Below are positions 1 through 7,301 of a stretch of DNA of 18,785 nt, in pieces; position 1 is the first letter of the stretch; the number at the start of each line of letters is the position of its first letter. The stretch comes from CAZUXE01 sp964624585 (lineage in GTDB: Bacteria > Hydrothermota > Tepidihabitantia > B3-TA06): assembly GCA_964624585.1 (NCBI GenBank), contig CAZUXE010000032.1, positions 1 to 18,785 of the forward strand, read 5' to 3'. Both the position numbers and the translations under genes were made by a program. The notes below the pieces were generated by a model. The model made no database searches and had not been told where the DNA came from. It was given only the letters and a program-made list of their open reading frames with translations.

Positions 1-87
1 TCCGTTACCGAGGCTGGAGCAGCCAAGCTGCAAGAGGCTTTGCCAAACTGTGAGATATCTATGGATTATTGTATGCCGTTGTTTTAG
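1..87 (+). CDS. C-terminal end of a leucine-rich-repeat protein (partial)
   Basis: Frame 1 is open from the first base to a TAG at 85-87 and gives 28 residues. The start of the peptide (T-E-A-G-A-A-K-L-Q-E-A-L-P-N-C-E-I) matches the last repeat of ribonuclease-inhibitor-type leucine-rich repeats, whose bacterial copies often end in a 'T..G...L...LPNC.I' pattern. It is followed by a short tail. The rest of the gene lies upstream of the window. It converges on the CcsA-like gene with only 4 bp between the two stop codons. The family call rests on one repeat and is therefore tentative; that this is a real coding end is more likely than not. Confidence 0.55.
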   Translation, partial: SVTEAGAAKLQEALPNCEISMDYCMPLF

Positions 88-91
88 TTTC

Positions 92-916
92 CTACCTAAG
101 AAAGTTGTGCAGGCCTGAGTTGGCAAAGAAATAGGTGTAGAACATTGCTATGAAGCCCAGGATAATGAATATAGGAAAAACTATTTTAGCGCTGTATCGG
201 TTGCGTCTGGAAAGGATTGCCATTATGAATAGTCCCCAGGTTAGTAGCGAAAAACCGCTTTTTTTGTTCCAAATCCACCAATTGCCCCATGCTTGACGTG
301 ATGCTATAGCTCCAAGTGTTAGCGCTATGGTGAATAAAATAACTCCAGGCCATAGGTAGAACTCAGCAATTGCCCGGCGCTTCTTGCGAACCTCATACTC
401 CGTACTGGTTAGCGAGCTTAAGGTTATCATGAAAGACAATATAAAACATGCATAGGCCAGAAACGCAGGGAGTGCGTGCGCTCCGAACCATATTGAGTTC
501 AAAACAGGAGGCAGGTAGCGAGGAACAGTTGCAGCCTGATTGGTAATATGAATTATCAACGATGCGAGAATAATTATCCAAGAAGAAAGGGTTGCCGCTC
601 TTCCGTAACCAAATGCGGGTTTGTACCATGAGGATATAAGAAATATGAATGATATAGCCCAGGCCAGGAATATAAGTGATTCATATAGTGAAGCAAATGG
701 AGCGTGCCAGACCACAAGGAATCGCATAAAAAGCATGGCGGTATTGGCAAGAAGTGCAAGTATGTGGAGTATAAATCCCGCTTTTTTTATGCGGTTTTTA
801 TTTTTTAAGCTTGTCTTAGGAGGAGAATAAAGCATTAATGTGGTTGCGTAGAAAGTAGATAAAATAGCCAGAATTATTTTTTCCGTCATATAAAGTTTCA
901 GCGGATCAAAGGTCAT
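92..916 (-). CDS. ccsA: Cytochrome c biogenesis protein, CcsA/ResC family
   Basis: A 274-residue polytopic membrane protein with about eight hydrophobic segments. CcsA/ResC with ResB forms the system II cytochrome c synthase, which carries haem outward and attaches it to CXXCH apocytochromes. Visible family marks are the H-A-P-F-x-S-L-Y-E-S-L segment (residues 71-81), a WWD-type haem-binding segment at 210-217 (W-G-N-W-W-I-W-N), and candidate haem-ligand histidines H51, H147 and H270. The WWD segment is degenerate: the usual W-D-P-K-E is W-N-K-K-S here. The ATG overlaps the stop of the upstream ResB gene by 4 bp, so the two are translationally coupled. Family assignment is firm; CcsA versus the related CcmC or CcmF is decided by the ResB partner. 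Confidence 0.88.
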   Translation of the reverse strand: MTFDPLKLYMTEKIILAILSTFYATTLMLYSPPKTSLKNKNRIKKAGFILHILALLANTAMLFMRFLVVWHAPFASLYESLIFLAWAISFIFLISSWYKPAFGYGRAATLSSWIIILASLIIHITNQAATVPRYLPPVLNSIWFGAHALPAFLAYACFILSFMITLSSLTSTEYEVRKKRRAIAEFYLWPGVILFTIALTLGAIASRQAWGNWWIWNKKSGFSLLTWGLFIMAILSRRNRYSAKIVFPIFIILGFIAMFYTYFFANSGLHNFLR

Positions 917-1884
917 TTTTTCCTCCCGAAATGTTCTATAATTCGCGATATGAATAGGGCAAGCAATCCCAGAAGCATTAATCCGGTAGCAATAATTGCG
1001 CCTATCCAGCTTTTATCTCTAACACAGTGGAAGGTTGCGGTAGGGCGCATTTTTATTCCGTCAAAGAACAGGGTATAGTCATATGCCGATATTGTGTCGG
1101 GCGCTCTAAGTCTGCGCTTTGAAATTAGTTCTCCAGGCAGCATAAGGTTTACGGTCACAACGGGCACTTCAGGGTTTGGCCAGGCGCTTGAGCGATCTAT
1201 CCAAAAGTTTTCAAACGAAATATAAAGCGGAAAACGCTGATCTGTAATAACGCCTTCAGGCGGAAATTCACATTTTATAGTATCACCCCAAGGTACTTTA
1301 ATCCTAAAATTAAGGTAAAGAGAATCTTGGCTAAATCCATAATCAGTTATATGTATTCTGGTATTTTTATTCACCAGTGGAGAATTAGTTCTTATCGTAT
1401 CCACTTTGTATTCATTTCCCAGAAAGCTGATAACTAGCGCTTGATATTCATTTATGGATTGAGATCCATGGTAGAGAGTATATTGGGATTTGTACAAATA
1501 CAAGGAGTCATTGGTGTCAAATCCCAGATGCTGGCGTTCGCCTTCAGTTAAAGTTAGTGTGGTTTCTTTTGAAAACAAATTGAACCATCCAATGGATAAA
1601 AGAAATGTTAAAAAGCCAAGAATTATCAATAAGTTAGCAGTAAGGCCCATAAATTCATGCCATTTGTAGCTTTTCCTGTTAGAAATTCCCCGCAAGAGTT
1701 TTAGAATAAAAAACAAAGCAAGCGTTAATGCTTCGAGTCCTAAAGCGATAAAGAATATAGTTGACTTAAAGAAGCCTTCCATAAATGAACCTGCGCTTAA
1801 TGTAAGCAGAAATATCAGGCTGACAATTAGAGTAATTCTAAAATGGATGTGCGGGGATTTTGAGTTATTCTTTCTTTTCTTCAC
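913..1884 (-). CDS. resB: ResB-like cytochrome c biogenesis protein
   Basis: A 323-residue protein with the ResB topology: three N-terminal membrane segments (about 16-34, 41-63, 80-104), a large extracytoplasmic beta-rich region (about 105-290), and a final membrane segment (about 292-315). ResB works with CcsA in system II haem attachment. H76, just before the third segment, may correspond to a conserved ResB histidine. The protein is on the short side for ResB. The start is a GTG at 1884; no Shine-Dalgarno is seen, but a TTGACA/TTTAAT promoter ends 5 nt upstream, suggesting a leaderless transcript. First gene of the resB-ccsA pair, with a 4-bp overlap to ccsA. Assignment rests on topology and the partner rather than on a sharp motif. 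Confidence 0.75.
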   Translation of the reverse strand: MKKRKNNSKSPHIHFRITLIVSLIFLLTLSAGSFMEGFFKSTIFFIALGLEALTLALFFILKLLRGISNRKSYKWHEFMGLTANLLIILGFLTFLLSIGWFNLFSKETTLTLTEGERQHLGFDTNDSLYLYKSQYTLYHGSQSINEYQALVISFLGNEYKVDTIRTNSPLVNKNTRIHITDYGFSQDSLYLNFRIKVPWGDTIKCEFPPEGVITDQRFPLYISFENFWIDRSSAWPNPEVPVVTVNLMLPGELISKRRLRAPDTISAYDYTLFFDGIKMRPTATFHCVRDKSWIGAIIATGLMLLGLLALFISRIIEHFGRKK

Positions 1885-1889
1885 CTGGG

Positions 1890-1918
1890 ATTAAACTGAA
1901 AAAGGGTGCTAATGTCAA
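1890..1918 (-). promoter_or_regulatory. Promoter for resB-ccsA, probably leaderless
   Basis: On the minus strand, TTGACA (1918-1913), a 17-bp spacer and TTTAAT (1895-1890) lie upstream of the GTG at 1884. Only 5 nt separate the -10 box from the start codon, so transcription should begin at or within 1-2 nt of the GTG. The -35 box is one arm of a 7-bp inverted repeat whose other arm is the -35 of the divergent promoter. Confidence 0.6.
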
Positions 1919-1934
1919 GTATTTAGTCTTGACA
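1913..1934. repeat. Inverted repeat joining two divergent -35 boxes
   Basis: TGTCAAG (1913-1919) and CTTGACA (1928-1934) are a perfect 7-bp inverted repeat with an 8-bp centre. Each arm contains the TTGACA -35 box of one divergent promoter, so RNA polymerase could not occupy both at once. It may simply be two -35 boxes back to back, or an operator for a dimeric regulator. Confidence 0.6.
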
Positions 1935-1956
1935 AATAAACATAAGTCGTTATCCT
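1929..1956 (+). promoter_or_regulatory. Promoter for the 1991-3295 gene
   Basis: TTGACA (1929-1934), 16-bp spacer, TATCCT (1951-1956). Predicted start near 1963, giving a leader of about 28 nt that contains the GGGAGA ribosome-binding site at 1979-1984. The -10 is only a moderate match. Confidence 0.5.
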
Positions 1957-1990
1957 CATGTATGGTTAAGGATTTAACGGGAGAGCGTTG

Positions 1991-3295
1991 ATGCCATTAC
2001 TTGATATATTTAAGGAAAAACAAACCCCTACGCCTGATAAAATAGTAGAAATAGCTGTATTTTCGCTAGGTTCGGAAGCAGATTTATATCAGCTGGGCAA
2101 GCATCTTGAACATATTTTTGGAAACCCTGCATGGGAAAGGTTTTCCGGCAGACGTTCGTTGCTATTTAATATCGATTCCGGATATTTGGCAGAAGAGATA
2201 CCCTACAGTCTTTCAGTAAGGTTGTTTGAAGATGGCGGCGGTTTGGTTAGGTTAGATGTGGATTTGAAAGCGCATTCTTTTGATATTGATACCGGTCTTC
2301 TTTGGCATCGCAGGGAATTATCGTCAGCTCTCAGCAGATTTCTTGAAGCGGCGTTAGCTACCCGTAATCCTGAAGAGTTTAAGTATTTGCAGGGAGCGGA
2401 AAGCGTTCTTGCTGATTTGGGAATAGTGCCTGAGCGTATTGGGGGGGAGCTTGATTTTGGTTTTACCACAGGTTCTGCTGTAATTAAGATAGGGATGCTT
2501 CCCGAGGATGCTGAGAAGATATCGCGAAAACCTGACATGGCTGTAAAAGACGATTTCTATTATCTCAAAGAGGACCATGAACAGTTGTTAAATGATATTG
2601 TGCGTTGGGTATATAGGGAAAAGGCCGCTTCGTGGCATCGCTTATCTTTGCGTCGTTGGCTTGAGAGAATGGACGATGTGCGTTCCTCTTTTTCCAATTC
2701 GCACGTTAAAGACTTCGCAAGATTTATACGCAGGGTCAACCGTTTTATTCTCAGGGAGCGTAGATTTGTATCCAAATATCTTCCCGTGGAAGATTTTGAT
2801 TTCAATTCAGAATTTAGTTTGCTTGCAGAAGATTTTGACCCGACCAGCAGGCGTTTATCAGATATATTTTCGGCTCGTCAGGAGGATGCTGTATCGGCCA
2901 CTCTCTCTGAACTAAAGCGGCTTTCCGCCAAGCAGGAAAGGCTATTTGCCGCCTGGGTTGTTCTTGTCGCTGTGGCAGGATTATTTTTGGGGGTAATATA
3001 CCTTTTCTTCCCAGGAGCGGCATGGTTATGGATGCTTGGAGCTGGCGCTATGCTTTTGTTGCCTGTTGGGGCGTATTATCTGTGGGCTGCTTTTAGGCGC
3101 AAGGCAAAACCTGAACCGGCACGCTCAAGGCGAATTAAAGAGCTTGAACGTAGGCAGCTGATGCTTTCAGAATCTCTCAATAATCTTAAGCAGGATGAGC
3201 TTGTTCCTGATGATATCAGGGAAGAAATGCTTACCCGTAAGGGGCGTGAATTAGCTAGATTAGCTCGATTGATTGATGAGGAGCAACCTCTATAG
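1991..3295 (+). CDS. Hypothetical two-TM protein with charged C-terminal helix
   Basis: 434 residues; family not recognised. A soluble, charged N-terminal part (about 1-318) with mixed alpha/beta character is followed by two membrane segments (about 318-340 and 344-368) and a highly charged tail of about 65 residues predicted as coiled coil (alternating R/K and E/L). There is no signal peptide, so the N-terminal part and tail are probably cytoplasmic, held by a membrane hairpin. ATG at 1991 is preferred over the in-frame TTG at 1988, because GGGAGA at 1979-1984 is 6 nt from the ATG but only 3 nt from the TTG. Monocistronic, divergent from resB. No functional claim is made. Confidence 0.8.
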   Translation: MPLLDIFKEKQTPTPDKIVEIAVFSLGSEADLYQLGKHLEHIFGNPAWERFSGRRSLLFNIDSGYLAEEIPYSLSVRLFEDGGGLVRLDVDLKAHSFDIDTGLLWHRRELSSALSRFLEAALATRNPEEFKYLQGAESVLADLGIVPERIGGELDFGFTTGSAVIKIGMLPEDAEKISRKPDMAVKDDFYYLKEDHEQLLNDIVRWVYREKAASWHRLSLRRWLERMDDVRSSFSNSHVKDFARFIRRVNRFILRERRFVSKYLPVEDFDFNSEFSLLAEDFDPTSRRLSDIFSARQEDAVSATLSELKRLSAKQERLFAAWVVLVAVAGLFLGVIYLFFPGAAWLWMLGAGAMLLLPVGAYYLWAAFRRKAKPEPARSRRIKELERRQLMLSESLNNLKQDELVPDDIREEMLTRKGRELARLARLIDEEQPL

Positions 3296-3597
3296 CGTAA
3301 TCCGTAGTCGTCTATAAAGCTTTTGGCGCCTACATCCCTATCTTTATAAGGCCTACTTATTTACATATGAGGAATGGATTCTCCATGTTATTTTGCAGAT
3401 AATTTCTTTATAGAGCAGATGAGGTTTAATTTCGTTTGAAATCTTCTAAAGAGAATCCCACTTTAGCGGCAGCGGCAAGAATAATTTGGTTTTATGTAAG
3501 GAATATCCTAATTGAAAGTAAGAAACAGCCGATATTTGTATTAAAGACAGTCCGTTAAGGAATGTGTATTTGATGTTTTGGTATGTTGCAGATAGTT
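3296..3597. other. Gene-free convergent spacer
   Basis: 302 bp between the convergent stops of the two-TM protein and the lysine-tailed membrane protein. I see no convincing ORF, RNA gene, promoter or strong terminator hairpin. It may hold bidirectional 3' ends, but no stem with a following T-tract stands out. Confidence 0.5.
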
Positions 3598-4158
3598 TTA
3601 TTGGCGACTTTGCCCTGAATCAAGGGGTAGTTTACTTTCTATAAAATCTAGAACCTTATTTCGTTCAGTTTCATCCAGCGGTAGTATAAGCTGCACGCCT
3701 CTGAAATTATCCAAAAACTTTTTTCTGGTTGTAAAGGTTGAAAGAACTACGCCTGATGGTGTCATGAAGAAGCGACGGAACATGTTCCATTGCCTTTTAT
3801 CAGTGTAGTAGAATTTCTTTATTTTAATTTCCTCTGAGTCTAAATAATAGGTTATAGGTACAAAGTGATTATTCAGAGATGCAAAGAAAACTAATAGAAT
3901 AAGAATTGCAACTACTGGATGCCACCAAAAGCCTGCTGCAAAAGTGGAACCAAGAATTATAAGCAAGGCAAAAACAGTTCTTGCAGGACGTTCGGCTGCC
4001 AAATGAATGCGCCAGCTGATTTCAGTTGGAACTTTCTTTTTGGATGTAGTAGCTTTCTTTTTACGGGGTACTGTTTTTGAAGATCTTGCAGCAGTTTTCT
4101 TTTCAACTGTAGGGGGCTTAGATACTGCCTTTTCCCTTGCAGTTTTTTTCTCAGTCAT
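3598..4158 (-). CDS. Membrane protein with lysine-rich N-terminal tail
   Basis: 186 residues. The first 45 are a K/T/A/P/S-rich basic tail (KKTA, KKKATT and KKK runs) resembling histone H1-like or AlgP-like tails. Then come a membrane hairpin (about residues 60-97) and a C-terminal beta-rich region of about 85 residues that could be a bacterial PH-like domain (Y-Y-L-D-S-E-E-I-K-I-K ... R-R-F-F). The upstream in-frame ATG at 4200 lies inside the tRNA gene, so the ATG at 4158 is the sensible start. It begins 15 nt after the tRNA 3' end with only a weak AAAG before it, so it may be co-transcribed with the tRNA and released by RNase P/Z processing. Function unknown; the basic tail could bind nucleic acid or acidic lipid at the membrane (inference). 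Confidence 0.75.
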   Translation of the reverse strand: MTEKKTAREKAVSKPPTVEKKTAARSSKTVPRKKKATTSKKKVPTEISWRIHLAAERPARTVFALLIILGSTFAAGFWWHPVVAILILLVFFASLNNHFVPITYYLDSEEIKIKKFYYTDKRQWNMFRRFFMTPSGVVLSTFTTRKKFLDNFRGVQLILPLDETERNKVLDFIESKLPLDSGQSRQ

Positions 4159-4173
4159 CTTTAGAAAAGACAA

Positions 4174-4246
4174 TGGGCCCGGCAGGACTTGAACCTGCAA
4201 CCAACTGATTATGAGTCAGCTGCTCTGCCGATTGAGCTACAGGCCC
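4174..4246 (-). tRNA. tRNA with CAU anticodon (Met elongator or Ile2)
   Basis: A 73-nt cloverleaf on the minus strand. The acceptor stem GGGCCTG pairs with CGGGCCC (one G-U), followed by discriminator A. The D stem is GCTC/GAGC, the anticodon stem GCTGA/TCAGT with loop CTCATAA (anticodon CAU), and the T stem GCAGG/CCTGC with loop TTCAAGT. CCA is not encoded (the genome reads TTG after A73), so it must be added enzymatically. The stem lacks initiator features. CAU could mean elongator Met or lysidine-modified Ile2. The C4-G69 and C5-G68 pairs fit E. coli TilS identity elements, but this does not settle the choice. No separate promoter is seen; it sits between two minus-strand genes. Confidence 0.95.
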
Positions 4247-4281
4247 TACTGTAGTTCGACTGTAATTCCCGGAAGACTGCA

Positions 4282-4722
4282 TCAGTCGGCCAGGAGTTTT
4301 AAGTTTAACTCTTCTTCATATTTGCGTACAAGTTTAGTTTCAATAGGCGTTATATTAAGTTCAACCGTTCCTGAGACAATTGCCGAGTACAGATGTCCTC
4401 CGAATGCAATAAAGTTAGGTCCGGAAATAACAGCGTGTATATGAGCTATAGGTTGAGCGTTAGTTTCAAGCGTATCGTCAGCATCCCAACTTAGGTTGCC
4501 GCAAAGCGAAGCAATTTCAAATTCGCCTTCAAATTCTTTATTTATGTATTTTTTTTTGTTTGCGTCAAAGTATCCGAGTATAGGGTTCTCAACAGCTCCA
4601 AGTCCGGTTATAAAGGCTCCGCCAAGCTTCTTTTCTTCAGCCCATGCCAGAAAACTGCTTACGAACTCTTCACCTCTGTCAAACCGGAGAAGGTAGGTTT
4701 TTCCATCCGTATACTCACGCAT
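4282..4722 (-). CDS. PPC/DUF296 domain DNA-binding-type protein
   Basis: 146 residues, the full length of a single PPC (plant and prokaryote conserved, DUF296) domain. The signature is clear: F-I-T-G-L-G-A-V-E near residues 38-46 and the H-I-H-A-V-I-S-G-P-N-F-x-A-F-G-G-H-L segment, with the histidines that form the family's metal site. Bacterial members are trimers of uncertain role, with DNA-related functions proposed from the plant AT-hook relatives. The ATG at 4722 has no Shine-Dalgarno but lies exactly 6 nt after a -10 box, consistent with a leaderless mRNA. It may be the first gene of a transcript that continues through the tRNA to the lysine-tailed membrane protein. Confidence 0.9.
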   Translation of the reverse strand: MREYTDGKTYLLRFDRGEEFVSSFLAWAEEKKLGGAFITGLGAVENPILGYFDANKKKYINKEFEGEFEIASLCGNLSWDADDTLETNAQPIAHIHAVISGPNFIAFGGHLYSAIVSGTVELNITPIETKLVRKYEEELNLKLLAD

Positions 4723-4728
4723 AACCCA

Positions 4729-4756
4729 ATTTTATTCAAGTTAAGTGATTTGTAAA
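4729..4756 (-). promoter_or_regulatory. Leaderless promoter of the DUF296 gene
   Basis: Minus strand: TTTACA (4756-4751), 16-bp spacer, TAAAAT (4734-4729), then 6 nt to the ATG at 4722. A standard 6-7 nt distance from -10 to the start site puts transcription at the A of the ATG. Confidence 0.65.
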
Positions 4757-4859
4757 GGGGAGGGAGGCCTAACTTAGAAGCTTGTAGCAAAATGATGTAT
4801 TAATTTAACTTATAAAGAACTATTATTATCCCAAGAAGGCGTCTCCTGTAAGGAAGTTA

Positions 4860-4887
4860 TTGACAAGCGTGTCCTTAGGTCTATAAT
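4860..4887 (+). promoter_or_regulatory. Consensus promoter of the redox-fusion operon, leaderless
   Basis: Perfect consensus boxes TTGACA (4860-4865) and TATAAT (4882-4887) with a 16-bp spacer. The in-frame ATGs at 4896 and 4899 start 9 and 12 nt past the end of the -10, so the transcript should begin at or a few nt before the start codon. No Shine-Dalgarno is possible on such a transcript. Confidence 0.75.
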
Positions 4888-4895
4888 CAATATAT

Positions 4896-7301
4896 ATGAT
4901 GTTTAGGAAATTAGTGGGAATTCTTTTGGGGGTCTTTCTTGTATCAATAGCAACCGCCCAGAAGTTTAGCATATTCTATATAGCGTCGCCAAATGGTACT
5001 CTAACCTGGTGTCGCTGTCCGGATGACCCCTTTGGAGGTTTGCCCAGACGCGCTTCAGCTATCAAAAAGGCGCAGCGCGCATACGCTAACCCTCTCATTT
5101 TTGACACAGGTGACCTTTTGGCCCCTTTCCCGTCACACACAAAGGACTCTATTTTTATAAAAGCTTATTTGAAAATTCCCCTTGATGCAGTAGCTTTTGG
5201 CGATCAGGAGCTTATAGACGGTTACGATTTTTTTGCAAGTAACCTAAAAACAAAACTTCCGTTTGTATCTCTTAATATATATCGTAACGATAAGCGACTT
5301 CTCAAGCCCTATATAGTTAAAGAACGCGCTGGTAGGAAGATAGTTATAACCTCCCTCTTTAACAAAGACGCATTTTTATTCTACGATAAAGCTAATCTTG
5401 GTGGAGTTAATGTCCATGATGCCGATGCTGAATTGCGGGCAATGCTACCTGAGCTTTTATCAAAAGGTGAGGTTTTGGTTCTTATTTCTCATCTTGGTTT
5501 TGAGGAAGAGAAGCGTATTGCCGAGAAGTTTCCCGATATCGATATTATAGTGTCAGGCCATGCTCCTGCGAAACTTCAAAATCCTTTACGTGTGGGTAAA
5601 ACATTTATTTTAGGTTCAGGCCCTGATGCAAAACATTTTGGTTTGGCAACATTTGATATTTCAAGTGATTCCCTTGTTCTCGTTTCCAACAAAGTCAGCG
5701 CTTTGACCAATGATTACGCTGAAGATCCGGCAATCCAAAAAATCGTAGCGCCTTACATAGAAGCTGACGATGTAGTGGTAGATTCAACTTTGCTTGTTGC
5801 AGATACTGTAGTTCGACAAGCTTCGTCAAAACATTTTCCCGTACCTATAGATGTTTTTTACGCGCCTGATTGTGACCATTGTATAAAAGTGCTGAAGGTC
5901 ACTATGCCAAGATTGGCAAAACGTTACCCAGGCTTATTTACAATTAAGCTGCACAATATTGATATTGAAAAGGAATATTTACTTCTGGAATCCAATGAAG
6001 AGAAATACAATGATTTAGAGAACGATTTGCCGGTTTTCTTTTTTGAAGGTCATGTGCTTGGCGGTGAGGAAGAGATAAATACAAACTTGGAAAAGATGCT
6101 TCTAAAGGCAAGGCCAAACTATTCGACTGCCGATTCAAGTAAGTACTCATCACAAAAATTGAATATGGTTTTGGATAGCTCATTGAAGGTATCATCAGAT
6201 ACATCTGCCGCTGTTTGTGAAAAAAGAGAGATTGTGTTTTTTGAAACCTTTGGTTGCAAGGAATGTGATAGAGTTAAGTACATGTTGAAAATCATAACCA
6301 ATGATGATAGCACTTTAACTGTCAATACATTTCCATCAGATGACCCCCATGCTAAGGAACTTTTGACTGCTATGGGGGTTGTTTATAATATTCCTGAAAA
6401 CAAGCGTCTTCTTACGCCGGTTATTTTTTACGGCCATGATTATTTGCAAAAATCGGCAATTACATTAGCCAATATTAAGAAATTAATTGCTTCGCAAAAA
6501 GATAATTCCATTCCATGGGAGAAAATCAATAAGGTAAAGCAGCAAAGTGGGGCAGGGATTGTTGAGCAATTTGAGAATTTTAGTCTGCTTCCAATTATCG
6601 GTGCAGGTCTTCTTGATGGAATTAATCCATGCGCTTTTGCTACCCTTATTTTCTTTATCACCTATCTCTCGGTTCTTGGGGTTGAACGCAAGAAGATAAT
6701 TTGGATAGCTATTCCCTTCATCATCTCCGTTTTTCTTACCTATTTGATACTCGGTTTTATTGCATATCAGATACTTGCTTTTCTGCAGGCAATAACGCTG
6801 GTATCTCAAATAGTATTTGCTGTAACAATTCTTTTCCTCCTGTTCTTAGCCGGTTTGACGTTCTACGACTATATTTTACTTAAGAAGGGCAGGGGCGATA
6901 AGATGAAGCTTAAGTTGCCTGTTCGTATTCGTCAGCGAATAAACAAAATGATTCGTAAGCGTACCGCTTTTGGAGGATTCATTTTAGGCGCTGTGCTTAC
7001 CGGGTTTTTGGTATCGCTGTTTGAACTTATTTGTACAGGACAGGTTTACTTACCGACTTTGATATATGTAGTGCAGGTTTCAGAAAAATGGGTTAAAGCT
7101 TTATTTTATCTCATTATCTATAACTTAGCGTTTATTTTGCCGTTGGTTGTGGTATTTATACTTGTAAGATTTGGTTTAACTGAAAAACATTTGCAGAGAT
7201 TTTTAACCAAACGGGCAGGATTGACAAAAATTCTGACAGGTATACTCTTTCTTATGCTTGCAGGAGTGATGGCTTATCTTTTAATTAGAGGTCTTATGTG
7301 A
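4896..7301 (+). CDS. Fusion: phosphoesterase-fold, two thioredoxin-like domains, CcdA/DsbD membrane domain
   Basis: 801 residues. Signal peptide about 1-21. Residues 24-285 resemble the UshA/SoxB-type metallophosphoesterase fold (G-G-L-P-R-R at 47-52, D-T-G-D at 70-73, S-H-L-G at 198-201, G-H at 221-222). However, the first-motif D-x-H is absent, and the G-N-H motif reads G-D-Q (102-104), so activity is doubtful. A thioredoxin-like domain has C326-D-H-C329; a second has C454-K-E-C457. From about 562 on is a CcdA/DsbD-type membrane domain with the expected cysteine pair, C579 (I-N-P-C-A) and C713 (I-C-T-G-Q). Inferred role: electrons pass from cytoplasmic thioredoxin through the membrane cysteines to the extracytoplasmic CXXC domains, perhaps for apocytochrome c or another thiol target. 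It heads an operon; its TGA overlaps the GTG of mnmG. Confidence 0.85.
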   Translation: MMFRKLVGILLGVFLVSIATAQKFSIFYIASPNGTLTWCRCPDDPFGGLPRRASAIKKAQRAYANPLIFDTGDLLAPFPSHTKDSIFIKAYLKIPLDAVAFGDQELIDGYDFFASNLKTKLPFVSLNIYRNDKRLLKPYIVKERAGRKIVITSLFNKDAFLFYDKANLGGVNVHDADAELRAMLPELLSKGEVLVLISHLGFEEEKRIAEKFPDIDIIVSGHAPAKLQNPLRVGKTFILGSGPDAKHFGLATFDISSDSLVLVSNKVSALTNDYAEDPAIQKIVAPYIEADDVVVDSTLLVADTVVRQASSKHFPVPIDVFYAPDCDHCIKVLKVTMPRLAKRYPGLFTIKLHNIDIEKEYLLLESNEEKYNDLENDLPVFFFEGHVLGGEEEINTNLEKMLLKARPNYSTADSSKYSSQKLNMVLDSSLKVSSDTSAAVCEKREIVFFETFGCKECDRVKYMLKIITNDDSTLTVNTFPSDDPHAKELLTAMGVVYNIPENKRLLTPVIFYGHDYLQKSAITLANIKKLIASQKDNSIPWEKINKVKQQSGAGIVEQFENFSLLPIIGAGLLDGINPCAFATLIFFITYLSVLGVERKKIIWIAIPFIISVFLTYLILGFIAYQILAFLQAITLVSQIVFAVTILFLLFLAGLTFYDYILLKKGRGDKMKLKLPVRIRQRINKMIRKRTAFGGFILGAVLTGFLVSLFELICTGQVYLPTLIYVVQVSEKWVKALFYLIIYNLAFILPLVVVFILVRFGLTEKHLQRFLTKRAGLTKILTGILFLMLAGVMAYLLIRGLM

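Noticed and set aside
2203..2915. Several open frames of 70-110 codons within the two-TM protein gene on both strands
   Set aside because: They are shadows of a long gene with its own promoter and ribosome-binding site; none has a supporting start signal or a recognisable product.
4159..4200. Longer N-terminus for the lysine-tailed protein from the ATG at 4200
   Set aside because: It would start inside the tRNA gene; the 14 extra residues merely translate the tRNA 3' half.
4250..5815. Shared 12-bp word CTGTAGTTCGAC next to the tRNA (4250) and inside the redox fusion (about 5804)
   Set aside because: One copy is in coding sequence with no flanking similarity; likely coincidence rather than an attachment site.
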